Shown: positions 32,096-43,946, counted from the first letter of the stretch. The stretch: DNA of 64,000 bases from Chamaelirium japonicum (GCA_947650365.1 OX393557.1:48515979-48579978), one strand, 5' to 3'. A program made the numbers and translations. Notes: generated by a model not told the origin, from the sequence alone.

Positions 32096-34867
32096 TTTTG
32101 GTATCAGAGCATGGTTTAGGTAGGCATGGTAATTGCATTCGAACTTAGCAATCATTAAGCATCATTTTGATTGTGCATGCCAACCCGTAGAGGTAGGCCA
32201 TATCTTTTAGGGGAGTCTAGTGAGTCTGACAGTTGCAACATGGATCCCGACGCCCTAGCTAGGACACTCGCTGAGTTAGCTCAGGGGATTGCTACAATGA
32301 ATCAAAATTTCGCAGCTTACTAGCGCGATACCAATGCCCGTTTTGACCGTCTGGACCAAGTTCCACCTCGAACTCCCCCACCCGTGGACCCTCAAGATTT
32401 TCGGCCACCTTGGCAGAACAATCAAGATCCGGATGAACAATATCTCCGGAGCATCAGGCTAGAAGTGCCCGCTTTCGATGGTCGGCATGACCCCCAATTC
32501 TTCCTAGACTGGCTCCAATCTATGGACCGGTATTTCGCCTGGTACCCATTAACGGAACCCCGGAAGGTCCGTTTTGCCGCAATGAAACTCAGTGGCCCTG
32601 CCAGTCAGTACTGGACTAACGTTGAAGCCCTGAGAGTGGCCCGAACCCAAGACCCCATCGACACATGGGTAGCCATGAAAAATGAACTGAAGGAGAAATA
32701 CGTGCCACCGTCCTATCAAGCGCGTCTCTTAGATCAGTGGCATCAATTCACTCAAGGTAACAAGTCAGCGAGAGACTACGTCGCCAAGTTTGACGAGTTC
32801 TTGACCCGCTGCAACGTTCTAGGGACTGAGACCCCTGTTCAGATTTTATCCCGCTTCCGGTCAGGTCTAAGAGAGGACCTGAGGAACGAGCTTCTCGCTC
32901 GAGATGTCACGGAGTTAGAAAGGGCCTATGCGTTAGTGCAAGATCTCGATAGCTTTAGGTCCACCCACTTTCATCGGGGCCAAGATTCCCGAAGTCACGC
33001 CCCACGTCCTTCCTCGAGCAATTATCCGAGTCGGCCTAATCCCAGCCAATCCCAACCCAGGACAGACTCCACGAGTCGGAGCAACGAAAGGGACAGTCGT
33101 GGTAAGGGCTCTGAGAGGGACTTTTCCAAAGTCAGTCCCCTCATCAAATGCTACAAGTGTCAGGGTTATGGGCACGTGGCTGCGAATTGCCCTAGCCCCG
33201 TTAAAATCAATATCATTGACGGCACACCTGTTGAGGCCCTGGAGTCAGACGTGGATGGGTTCGTTTACCAAGCTGATGAAGATGAAGGAGACTTTGATGA
33301 AGAGGGCGATGACGTTACCCTAGGTTGCCTTAGGCGCACAGCCCCCACTAAATTGGCCGTTGTTAGGTGCGTGTTGTCCCAACCCAAAGAACAAGATGAT
33401 TGGAGGCGCACCAACATCTTTCACACCTTTACTCGAATCGGAGATAAGAACTGCAAGGTGATCATCGACAGTGGAAGTTGCGTTAACGCAATTTCGTCTG
33501 CCGTGATCTCCAAGACTGGGTTGAAGGCAGTTCCCCATCCCCGACCATACCAAGTCTCCTGGATCAATTCTACGGCAATGGAGGTCAAACAGAGATGTTT
33601 GGTCCCCATAAACTTCAATGCCTACCAGGAGAAGATCTGGTGTGATGTTTTGACTATGGATGTGGGTCAAGTTATACTAGGACGGCCCTGGCTCTTCGAC
33701 AATGATGTTCTCATCTACGGCCGATCCAACATGTGCATGTTTGAACATGAAGGCAAGAAGATTAAATTGTTACCCTATCAACCCAAGAGTGGTCAGCCTG
33801 CGCAACAGCCCACCTCCAAGAAGAAAACTAGCAACGTCAGTTTTATCGGGGCCAAAGAATTGAGCCTCGAGCTGGAAAGAGGGGCCCCAATCCTGATCCT
33901 TGCAGCCCGGGAAGTTCCTAGAGAGTCCACCCAAGTTGTTCCCCTAGAGGTTGCCCCAGTACTGAGAGCGTTCGCCGATGTCTTCCCTGAGGACCTCCCA
34001 GACCAATTACCTTCGATGCGTGACATACAACACGCCATCGACTTGGTTCCTGGAGCCAGCCTCCCCAACTTGCCCCACTATCGAATGAACCCTACAGAAC
34101 ATGCCGAGCTGAAACGGCAGGTTGATGACTTACTGAAAAAGGGTTTCATCAAAGAAAGCATGAGCCCTTGCGCGGTTCTAGCTCTGCTTACGCCTAAGAA
34201 GGATGGAACCTGGCGCATGTGCGTAGACAGCCGAGCTATCAATAAGATAACGGTCAAATACCGTTTTCCTATCCCTCGCCTGGATGATCTGTTAGACCTG
34301 ATGTCTGGAGCCACAGTCTTCTCCAAAGTTGACTTGAAGAGTGGTTACCACCAAATTCGCATCCGCCCGGGAGATGAGTGGAAGACGGCATTTAAGATTA
34401 AGGACGGACTGTACGAATGGATGGTTATGCCGTTCGGACTGACCAATGCGCCTAGCACGTTCATGAGAGTCATGACACAAGTACTCCGCCCTTTCATGGG
34501 AAAATTTCTGGTGGTGTACTTTGATGACATACTCATTTATAGCCAATCCCAAGCACAGCATTTAGACCACCTCCGGCAAGTCTGTGCCATGCTAAGAAAG
34601 GAAGAGCTGTTCGCCAATCCTAAAAAGTGCACCTTCCTTACCACCGAAGTCCACTTCCTTGGTTTTGTCGTGTCTGTCAACGGGGTTTCTGCCGACCCGG
34701 AGAAGGTCCGCGCAATTGAAGAATGGCCTGAACCCAAAAACATCCGGGATGTCCGAAGCTTCGACGGTCTCGCTACCTTTTATAGAAGGTTCATCAAGGG
34801 GTTCAGTACCATTACGACCCCAATCACAGACTGCCTAAAGAAGGGCGAGTTTGAGTGGACGAGTGCT

Positions 34868-35773
34868 TGTAACATCCGCCCCAAACACACAAGATTTTGT
34901 CCGCTTTGCCCGTGCCCGCACGAGAACTTCCCAGGGTGGTCACCCATCCTGGTACTACTTTCGCCCGAGCACGCTTAACTACGGAGTTCTTACGAAATCA
35001 GTAGCGGCGCACGGTTTTAAAACGCGTCTTGGCAGGAAAGGTAGTGAGCCCCCAAACACAAGATATTGTCCTCTATTGGTCTCTTGGGTACTCGAACCCT
35101 CAACCTCAAGGTTTTGCACTAGCATGGTTACCATCGAACCACCTAGAACGCGTCTTCTATGTTTGGGAGGGGAAATTATATAAGTAGCTCAGGATCTCCT
35201 TCTCTCCAGGCGATGTGGAGCTAACTCGTGGCCTTGTACACCTCACCTCACCTCACCTCACCTCATCCATCTTGGCATTCCCGCCTCAGGAGTCTTGGCT
35301 CTTGGCTATTGGCCTATTGGATCTTGGTCGTCACAATCCACCCCCCTTAGGGCTACACGTCCTCGTGTAGGGTTAGACCCCCCCATCCCGAGGAGAACCG
35401 GCTCTGATACCATTTTATAACATCCGCCCCAAACACACAAGATATTGTCCGCTTTGCCCGTGCCCGCACGAGAACTTCTCAGGGGGTCACCCATCCTGGT
35501 ACTACTCTCGCCCGAGCACGCTTAACTACGGAGTTCTTACGAATTCCGTAGCGGCGCACGGTTTTAAAACGCGTCTTCTATGTTTGGGAGGGGAAATTAT
35601 ATAAGTAGCTCAGGATCTCCTTCTCTCCAGGCGATGTGGGGCTAACTCATGGCCTTGTACACCTCACCTCACCTCACCTCACCTCATCCATCTTGGCATT
35701 CCCGCCTCAGGAGTCTTGGCTCTTGGCTATTGGTCTATTGGATCTTGGTCGTCACAATATCTTGGTCGTCACA
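34868..35773 (-). mobile_element. Cassandra TRIM with 5S rRNA-derived LTRs
   Basis: A minus-strand element of 906 bp flanked by GTGCT (34863-34867 and 35774-35778). On the minus strand the 5' LTR is 35773-35416, the PBS TGGTATCAGAGCC is at 35412-35400, an 80 bp interior ends in a purine tract AAGGGGGGTGGA, and the 3' LTR is 35335-34868. LTRs start TGTGACGACC and end GATGTTACA/GATGTTATA. Each LTR holds a segment resembling the 3' part of plant 5S rRNA: GTTAAGCGTGCTCGGGCGA and AGGATGGGTGACC. This is the diagnostic Cassandra feature. The 3' LTR (minus sense) carries a 116 bp insert. The 5' LTR start is duplicated (ATCTTGGTCGTCACA twice near 35744-35773). Confidence 0.95.
35031..35146 (-). mobile_element. 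116 bp SINE-like insert in the Cassandra LTR
   Basis: Flanked by a perfect 10 bp direct repeat AACGCGTCTT (35021-35030 and 35147-35156) and absent from the sister LTR. On the minus strand it starts GGTGGTTCGATGGTAACC and contains GGGTTCGAGTACCC, which resembles a tRNA B box (GGTTCGANNCC), with a possible weak A box upstream. Its 3' part, on the plus strand CCCCAAACACAAGATATTGT, repeats the Cassandra LTR end. It could be a tRNA-related SINE or a template-switch product. Confidence 0.55.
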
Positions 35774-37771
35774 GTGCTGCCCCTAGGGCCTTTCTGGAAA
35801 TCAAAAAGCGAATGGTTAAGGCCCCTGTGATGCGCCTCCCAGATTTCACCAAAGTCTTCGAAGTAGCTTGTGACGCCTCCGGAATCGGCATTGGGGGCGT
35901 CCTCTCCCAAGAAGGTCATCCTGTCGCATATTTTAGCGAGAAGTTGAATGAAGCTCGACAGCGATATTCCACTTACGATAAAGAATTCTATGCGGTGATC
36001 CAATCGCTTCGCCACTGGCGACACTACCTGCTTCCACAAGAATTCGTTATCTATTCCGATCATGAGGCCCTGCGGTATATCTACTCACAGAAGAAGCTTA
36101 ACGCACGGTATGGTCGCTGGGTGGAATTCCTCCAGGACTACACTTTCACCCTGCGCCATAAAGCGGGAGTAGAAAACAAGGCGGCCGATGCCCTCAGTCG
36201 CCGCATGTTCGTTCTGTCCAGATTGACCCCTTCGGTCGAAGGTTTTGAAAGAGTGAGGGCCGAATACGAATCTTGTCCCGATTTCGGTGAAGTCTATGCG
36301 GCACTAATCGACGACACAGTTCAAGAAATAGATGGGTACCTCATGCAAAACGGGTACCTCTTCCGTGGCCGTCGACTGTGCATCCCCCGAACATCCCTTC
36401 ACGAATTCCTTATTTGGGAGCTTCATGCGGGTGGTCTTGCTGGCCATTTCGGCGTTAACAAGACCATCGAAGCCATCGAGTGCCGATTTTATTGGCCGAG
36501 CCTGAAACGTGATGTCGCCAGACATGTGGGTAGGTGTCATACTTGTCAACTGGCCAAACAGAGAAAGCAAAACACTGGCTTGTACACTCCTCTCCCAGTT
36601 CCTAACTGTCCCTGGCAGGACATTAGTATGGATTTCGTACTCGGCCTCCCAAAAACCCTGCGTAAACATGACTCGGTCTTGGTAGTGGTAGACCGGTTCT
36701 CTAAAATGGCTCATTTCATCCTGTGCTCAAAAACTTCCGATGCATCCCACGTCGCGAAAATCTTCTTTGATGGCATCGTGAGGTTACATGGGTTGCCCAA
36801 GACCATCGTGTCGGATCGAGATGTCAAGTTTACCAGTTTCTTCTGGAAGACTCTCTGGCATAAGTTAGGAACAAAGCTCCAATTTTCCACGGCATTCCAC
36901 CCCAAACCGACGGTCAAACAGAGGTAGTCAATCGGAGCTTGGGGAACCTTCTGCGAACATTAGTGGGTGAACACGTTGGGAGTTGGGATCTGAAACTGTC
37001 AATAGCCGAATTTGCATATAACTCATCTGTTAATAGAACTACCGGCATGAGTCCATATGAAATTGTCCATGGTTTTAAACCTAGGCAACCCATAGATCTC
37101 ATTCCCATGGCTAATCATCATAGGGTCTCCGAGTCTGCATCTGCATTCGCATCACATATGCATGAACTACATAAAGAAATCAGTAACAAAATTGAGCAGA
37201 GGAATGCTGACTATAAATTACGAGCCGATGCCCGAAAACGAGCTAAAACTTTTAACATCGGGGATTATGTGATGGTCCGGCTCTGCCCGGAACGGTTTCC
37301 CCTGGGGACTGTAAAGAAACGACATGCACGCAGTGCCGGCCCCTTTCGGATCCTAAGGAAGATAAATGACAATGCCTATGTTATTGACCTACCTGAGGAT
37401 TTTGGCATTAGTCCGACTTTCAATATCGAAGATTTAGTGGCCTACAAGGGCCCAAATTTCAACCCTAGTAACCCTCTGGTAGAGCCTACCCTGGATCCTG
37501 TTTCTGAGAGCAACTCTTTACCTCTACTACCCCAAAATATCACAAATCCCACAACAGACGGCATTGATAAAATTCTAGATGACGAAATCGTCTCTAGTAG
37601 AGACGGTGGAACTCGGAGGTACCTGATTCGCTGGAAAGAAAAATCCCCATCTGAGGATACATGGATGGAGCGAGAAGAACTGCAACGGCTTGACCCGGAC
37701 CTGCTGGAGCTATACGAGAGCCGCATCGAGCCTTACTCGACGGAGTCGAGCTCTCTCCTACCCCGGGAGAA

Positions 37772-39024
37772 TGATGGGGACATCGAGCAGCGCCCCTGGC
37801 GCGTGTACCAGCGCAAGAGGTGCCACCTGAGCTTATGGCTCTGATCGGACAGTCAGCACCATGATTGATGTCGTTTATTTATTTTTGTTTCTTGCATTAT
37901 GTTATTTAGTCCCACCTCAGCTTTCAGGGACTTTCGCTTGTTATCGCAGCCCTTTATATAGGCCTGCCCATGGAACATGTAATGGCATTGAATAATGAAT
38001 GAAAATTTTCCGTTCCCTCTACACTTGTGTTGAGAGAGCCATGGTGAGATGTGTGAAACCCTAACCATAGACCTAGGTGTGTGAAACCCTAGGCCCCATC
38101 TAGAGGTGTGAAACCCTAGTGGGATCCCCCACCCCTCCCCTTTTTCTAAACCCTAACCAATTCCCTACCCCGTACAGCTACCACCCCTCACCCCTGTCCC
38201 TCCGCTCCTGTGTGCGACACCCGACCCCGCCCTTTCCCATCCCTTCCCTTTCCCCCTCCCCTTGGCCGACGCCCCAGCCCCACCCCGGCTGGACCCCGAC
38301 CTTGGACACACCCCCGCCACCACCCCATCCGCCCCTGCCCGGCGCCGGCCCGCTTGCCACCCGGCTCGAAACCCCTACCTCCCCCTTCACCGACCGGACC
38401 CCTCCCCCTCCTCGCTCCCGGCCACCACCAGCCCTGCGCCGGCCCGCTTGCCAACCGGCCCGAAACCCCTACCTCCCCCTTCACCGACTGGACCCCTCCC
38501 CCTCCTCGCTCCCGGCCACTACCAGCCCGGCGCCACCCCTTCCCCTGTTCATTTCTGCCCTCGCTGCAGCCCAGCTCCACCCCATTCCTCCCTCCTCCCT
38601 GCCCACCACAATCCAGCCCGAACCCCACTCCCGTGACCCACCTTAGATCCCATCCGACCCGACCCAGCCGACCCAAACCAACCCGTGTCCTGATACCCTA
38701 GTCTACAACCAACCCACACCACACCCTACCCACTCTTCTCCCGCAACTCCAGCTTGCTCACCTAGCGAACCCCGACGGGGACCATGGAATGATCGAAGAA
38801 AAAGAAGGGTGCCTCGACATCAACTCCCCCTTCCTCGACTCGGAAGAGAGAGCGTGGAGGAATATGTGCCTGCGCCATCATCAGCATCGCAACAGTACGG
38901 ATTTCCCTACTCGACCAGGTATCGACGTGTTTCACCAATTGGGTCTCTAGTATATTATCTTTGCCAACTGCTGCCCTGTTGTGAGGTTGAGTGTCCACCT
39001 GCCTGTAGCGCTGTTAATCTAAAT
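37772..39024 (+). repeat. 3' LTR of the chromovirus (truncated)
   Basis: 1,253 bp matching 30646-31900. It keeps the TATA box TTTATATA at 37952-37960 and loses the last roughly 195 bp. The break after AATCTAAAT is followed by unrelated AT-rich sequence and then (CT)n(GT)n. Confidence 0.92.
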
Positions 39025-39063
39025 CTATAAATTACTATAACATGAATGCGTTTTGTACCACGT

Positions 39064-39065
<2 letters not shown>

Positions 39066-39153
<88 letters not shown>
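39066..39153. repeat. (CT)n(GT)n compound microsatellite
   Basis: About 54 bp of CT followed by about 35 bp of GT. Confidence 0.97.
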
Positions 39154-39158
<5 letters not shown>

Positions 39159-39165
39159 CGCGCGC

Positions 39166-39429
39166 AATTGTGCTATGCATAGCCAAAGGACAACTACGTC
39201 AAAAGAAAAATGAACTCAGACCGACTATGCATTTGATGATTTTACAAAAACATCCCGAGACTTAGACTTCTATGAAATCCTACATGATTTTATAAACATT
39301 TTGCCGATTGCCACAAAATAAATTTTAAGACATATTACAAATTATTTAGTTAAGAAAAAATATTATTAGGAGCTTAGAAAATACCTCAATATTCAAAATA
39401 ATTGTAAAAAAAATAACCAAAAAGATTTG
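39166..39429. repeat. Dispersed repeat, copy 2
   Basis: Same family and orientation as 19985-20245, beginning TTGTGCTATGCATAGCC and ending AACCAAAAAGATTTGG. Small indels distinguish the copies. In this copy the repeat begins directly after the microsatellite. Confidence 0.85.
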
Positions 39430-39494
39430 GACGCTTGAAAAATTATTCATGTTAATGGACTAATAATTTTCATGCGACACATACTGCAATGAGG

Positions 39495-39740
39495 CACGCA
39501 CGTTCACCACGGCTATATTCTCATTGGACACGTACATTCCAACTCAGCACAGCTTCCACCAATGGATGTATTCTTGTTCGTTGGACATGTACTTTCACCA
39601 GTGGCTATAATTATGTTCGTTGGATACACACTCCAACGAGCATGTCATTTCACAAATGACTGCATTTCTATTTGTTAGACACACACTCCTATATACCATT
39701 TGTTTCTCTTATAAATATCTAGACACTTCATGACACTCCG
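39495..39740. promoter_or_regulatory. Promoter-like region with a 4-unit diverged repeat
   Basis: Four diverged units of about 50 bp contain CACYARTGGCTATA-like and TTCGTTGGACAYGTACT-like words (39509-39690). A TATA-like CTTATAAATATC follows at 39709. No ORF follows directly. It may be a remnant promoter or part of an LTR. Confidence 0.3.
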
Positions 39741-40008
39741 AATTTTCCTCCTGGCGGAAGACCCAACCGTGAATATTTCACTATTTTTTTTTCTTTTAAA
39801 AGGGATGCGATATTTAAGTTTAGTTTATTCTTCCTAACTCAAACTGACCCAATACCTAACATGCAAACTCAAAACCATTAGGTGCTTGATAGAGAGTCAT
39901 GTTCCCGAACGGACTAATCCATGGTCGGACGGTACTAGAACACCCAGGTCACCTGACGTACAATCTGTCCTCGCAAAGGGAACATGAAATCTATTCTGAT
40001 TTAAGAGA

Positions 40009-40011
<3 letters not shown>

Positions 40012-40058
<47 letters not shown>
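40012..40058. repeat. (GA)n microsatellite in the CACTA 3' part
   Basis: About 46 bp of GA in the last recognisable part of the transposase region. Confidence 0.95.
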
Positions 40059-40061
<3 letters not shown>

Positions 40062-41908
40062 TCGACTGCTGAGGTCACCGCTCTTGGAGAGATGGAGATA
40101 GCTCCACAAACCTTGAGTGACTATTGAAAGAAATCCACCGTTGACGACAACCCCACTATTTTGCGTTCTTCGTGATATTTCACTATCTTTCGTCCAAAAT
40201 CTACAACCATTTATGATATAACCATAAAGTGATATCGCGTCTTGCAAAGGGCTACAAGATAAGCACCAGAGATCCTCATTCATCAGCGAATTGTGGTTGT
40301 CGTGCTGCTCTTGTGCTTATAATAATCACATGACATTCATGATGTGAACACGTAATTATTTTTCAGTAATTATTGTTAATAAAATTAAGTCATGATGTGA
40401 ACACTTACGTCTTTCTCGAAACATGATAGAAATTCACGATCATGAAATTGTGGCATATTTTGAGTACTCCGATTATTAATGATGGCTTTATACTCCCTAT
40501 ATTGTAGGTTATGAATTAGATTATGAATAACATACATATATTTATTGAATGGACTGAATGAATGAGTAAATGATCATAAAATACTTACTTAATGAATGGT
40601 CACACTTCATCACACTGGCACAACACATATATATGTGCCTGTTAAATCTCATTTACAGACAGTCGAAGGGTTTTGCTTCCTTGAGGTTTACCCATTTCGA
40701 CAAATATAGATAGACCTCTATTGAAATTTACTCGATTACCGTCATAGTTCCGCTCAAGTTGATTGAATCTCATGTCTATACCATGTAGATATCTTAAGCA
40801 CAATGTCAGACATTCTTCCGCCAGGTATCCTTCAGTAATTGATCCCTCCGGACGACTCTTATTACGAACATATGGTTTCAATATTCACAAGTACCTAATT
40901 TGAGAAGGAAATTTATGGATAAATACATTAAATAATGATCAAATATATTAAAGAATAAGACGTTTACCTCTTGATAAAATATATCCAGTAGTAATAAACT
41001 AGATCATTGAGGTTGGTCTATTTTGCCAAGTGAACAGTCAAATACACCATGACATCAAAGAAGGAATATGAAATATCATCTTATGCTTGTACATTGTGAT
41101 TGCAATATCCCTCTCCATCTGATTAAGTTGGTCCACTCTAAGTACCTTTGAGCATAACTGTATGAAAAAAGTATTGAGCTCAATTAACAGACCAGATACC
41201 TAGCCTGTTTGGCTAAATTCCCACGTATAGCAAGGGATAACAATCGACGCATAAGAATATATATGACAATCGTGGCTCTTTAATCCAGACAAATTATGTT
41301 CATTCTCTTGCACGCATTGTGCGATATTCAAAGAGTAACCGTCCGGTATTTTCAAAGACCGTAGGAATGCACTTAAGGCTGTATTTTGTTGTGAGCTCAT
41401 GGTGTAGCATGCAACTGGCAACACATACTTATCCCTAATCTCTTGGGGATGAAGTGATTTTCGAATGCCCAACTCTCTTAAGATCGAGACAAGATTTAAG
41501 ATTATCTTTCATCTTACCGTCGAGATTCAGTAGTGTTCTTATAATGTTGTCATACATATTTTTCTCGATATGCATGACATCCAAGTTATGTCGCAATAGT
41601 AGGCTGCTCCAGTTTGGTAATTTAAAAAAAATACTCTTCTTCTTCCAATTATACTTATGTGTATAGTTTTCGTATGTTCTCTTCTTTTTGTCTTTTCCAA
41701 GTGTCACTGAATCGAGCTGATCCAATTCATACAAGACTTCTACCCTCGAAAGCTGCTTCGGAGCCTTTGTAAGCTCTTTCTTGTCATTGAACACTCGTTT
41801 GTTATGCCTCCACTTATGGCTGTTAAGAAGGAATCTTTGATAATCCATATAACAGAACTTGCCTTTGTTCTTTAACCGTAATGAATATGTCTCCTTATTG
41901 TATGTAAA

Positions 41909-42521
41909 TGTGACGACCAAGATCCAATAGGCCAAGAGCCAAGAGCCAAGACTCTTGAGGCTCGGATGCCAAAATGGATGAGGTGAGGTAAGGTGTACAA
42001 GGCCATGAGTTAGCCCCAATTGCCTTGAGAGAAGGAGATCCTGAGCTACTTATATAATTTTTCCTTCCAAATATAGAAGACACACTTTAAAACCATGCGC
42101 CGCTACGGATTTCGTATGAACTCCATAGTTAAGTGTGCTCAGGGCGAGAGCAGTACCAGGATGGGTGACCCCCTGGGAAGTTCTCATGCGGGCACGGGTA
42201 AAGCGGATAGTATCTTGAAGACGCATTTTAAAACCGTGCACCGTTGTGGATTTCATAAGAACTCCGTAGTTAAGCGTGCTCAGGGCGAGAGCAGTACCAG
42301 GATGGGTGACCCCCTTGGAAGTTCTCATGCGGGCACGGGTAAAGCGGACAGTATCTTGAAGACACGTTTTAAAACCGTGCACCGTTGCGGATTTCATAAG
42401 AACTTCGTAGTTAAGCGTGCTCAGGGTGAGAGCAGTACCAGGATGGGTGACCCCCTAGGATGTTCTCCTGTGGGCACGAGCAAATCAGACAGTATCTTGT
42501 GTATTTGGGGCGGATGTTACA
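41909..42521 (+). mobile_element. Cassandra solo LTR with triplicated 5S domain
   Basis: Begins TGTGACGACCAAG and ends GCGGATGTTACA, the ends of the LTRs at 34868-35773, but on the plus strand and 613 bp instead of about 358 bp. Flanks GTAAA and GTAAG suggest a 5 bp target duplication with one change. It splits the CACTA transposase between the FGNMS and LLRHNLDVM blocks. The extra length is a tandem triplication of the 5S-like domain. No internal region or second LTR is present. Confidence 0.9.
42079..42521 (+). repeat. Three tandem 5S rRNA-like domains, 141 bp period
   Basis: Units start GACACACTTTAAAAC (42079), GACGCATTTTAAAAC (42220) and GACACGTTTTAAAAC (42361), an exact 141 bp spacing. 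Each holds the pol III internal control elements of 5S: box A GTTAAGYGTGCT, intermediate element GGGYGAGAG and box C GGATGGGTGACCCCC. Box A is TGTGCT-mutated in unit 1, and the intermediate element is changed in unit 3. The outer two units are bounded by the normal LTR flanks. Confidence 0.92.
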
Positions 42522-43946
42522 GTAAGGCATGCCAATTTTCCTTTAGTACTTCAACCGGATAAGTTGGCATATGTAGAAAAATCGTTGATGGTCCCTAGAA
42601 GTGCCGTATGCATCCAAAAATTCTAGCTCAATGAAGCCTCATACGTATCGGCTCCAACCTCCTACAACTCGTTCAACTCCTCAATCAAAGGCTGCAAGTA
42701 AACGTTAATATCATTACCAGGTGACTTGGGTCCGAAAATGAGTAAGGAGAGCATTGTGTATGGATTTTTCAAGCACATCCAGGGAGGCAAATTGTATGGA
42801 ACTAGAATAACTGGCTATATGTTCTACGACACACTCATATTCCCAAAAGGGTTGAAGCCATCGCTAGCAAGCCCTAACCTGATGTTGTGAACTTCATATG
42901 CGAATTCTGGATATGTCTGATTAAAATCTTTCCACGTTAGAGAGTCGGCAAGATGTCTCATAACCCCATCATTTGTACGTTCTCGTGCATGGCACCTTAT
43001 GTGATCAGTAGTCTTCGATGACATAAACAACCTCTGAAGCCTGTCCCTAAGCAGGAAGTATAGAAGAATCTTTGTAGATATAGTTTTCTTCCTTCGGTTA
43101 GTACTTAACTCGGCATCCGCCTCTTTCTATCTTGGTGCTCCGCAAATGTGGCATGACCGCGCATGTTTGAACTCCTTTCGGTACAATATACAATCGTTCA
43201 TATATGCATCTATTTTGCCATAACCAAGCCCAAGATCTTTCATTATCTTCTTCGTCTCATAGAATGATTTTGATAATATCTCATCAATTAGAAAAGCCTC
43301 TTTCAACAACACTAGCAATATAATAAATTACATATTACTCTAACCATTAAGGTATTTCAAATAAAGAAGCTTTATAGTGAAAAAGAGTTTTAAAAACTTC
43401 TCACACCTCGGGTATAGATGTTGATCAACATCTTAAAGCATTATGCAGAACTTGTCTGCATTATTATTGGGCTGATCACCGGACAGTATTTCTGTGCCTA
43501 TTCTACCTTGCAAATCATGTATTATACCCTCCATGTCATCACCATCGTTTGTATTAATATCATCGTCATCGATCACTGTGTTTGCATTTTCACCGTGAGC
43601 TATCATAGGGATTGCATCTAGCTCATCATCGTGCGAGAACCAACGATTATAACTAATATCAATGCCACGCATTACCAGATACATCTCACATTCCTCTCGA
43701 ACCTTCCTAGTCACCATTCCACAGTTTATATAGGGACACACATTTTTTTCATCAATTGGTGCAAGACGCTCAAATACAAAATCCAGAAATATTCTGACTC
43801 CTCTGTACTCTTGGCTCATCCGATTCGAATTATGTATCCAACTTTTATCGATCGAATACATCTTCACCTATTTGGCCAAACATACACCTGCAGTAATTTC
43901 AATTGTTCAAATAGGCCCAAGACCCGACTCTTCTTGGAACTAGAAA

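Larger units (their letters stand above)
32240..37844 (+). pseudogene. Chromovirus gag-pol polyprotein (interrupted)
   Basis: ATG at 32240 opens gag. A TAG at 32321-32323 (one change from CAG) interrupts it 27 codons later, then the frame is open to the TRIM. Domains: gag with AMKLSGPASQYWTN; zinc knuckle CYKCQGYGHVAANC; protease VIIDSGSCVNAIS; RT with TWRMCVDSRAINKI, FSKVDLKSGYHQIRI and active site YFDD (VVYFDDILIYS). After the TRIM come RNase H (ACDASGIGIGGVL, ADALSRR), integrase (HFGVNKTIE, CHTCQLAK, DFVLGLPK, VSDRDVKFTS) and a chromodomain (YLIRWKEKSPSEDTWMERE). A one-base deletion in a C run near 36901-36904 shifts the frame before the second half of integrase. The ORF ends 73 bp inside the 3' LTR. 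Confidence 0.92.
30646..39024 (+). mobile_element. Chromovirus (Ty3/gypsy with chromodomain), nearly intact
   Basis: 5' LTR 30646-32095, PBS at 32099-32110, gag-pol 32240-37844, and a 3' LTR starting at 37772 that breaks off at 39024 (about 195 bp short). A Cassandra TRIM (34868-35773) sits between RT and RNase H. The LTRs differ at only a few positions per hundred. Coding defects are few: one nonsense codon in gag, the TRIM insertion and one single-base deletion in integrase. With the right end missing no target duplication can be checked. The gag style and zinc knuckle CYKCQGYGHVAANC point to the CRM/Galadriel side of the chromoviruses, but that subgroup call is tentative. Confidence 0.92.
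39990..43867 (-). pseudogene. CACTA (En/Spm) transposase TNP2, degenerate
   Basis: Read on the minus strand: 43867-43433 has the transposase-associated domain (SIDKSWIHNSNRMS, FLDFVFERL, CPYINCGM). 43318-43127 has LGLGYGKIDAYMNDCILYRK and ARSCHICGAPR. 43030-42824 has MFMSSKTTDHIRCHARER and RLGLASDGFNPFGNMS. After a Cassandra LTR the reading continues at 41900-41475 with LLRHNLDVMHIEKNMYDNII, then 41472-41200 (CYTMSSQQN, GLKSHDCHIYS), 40881-40642 (RPEGSITEGYLAEECL) and 40283-40135 (GYIINGCRFWTKDSE, RTQNSGVVV). This is the Transposase_21, DUF4218 and DUF4216 order of plant CACTA elements. Stops, frameshifts and the LTR make it non-functional. Both terminal inverted repeats are lost. Confidence 0.9.

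Noticed and set aside
42095-42562. Functional 5S rRNA genes
   Set aside because: The three units lack the 5' part of 5S rRNA and are embedded in recognisable Cassandra LTR ends. They are transposon-borne domains, not genes.
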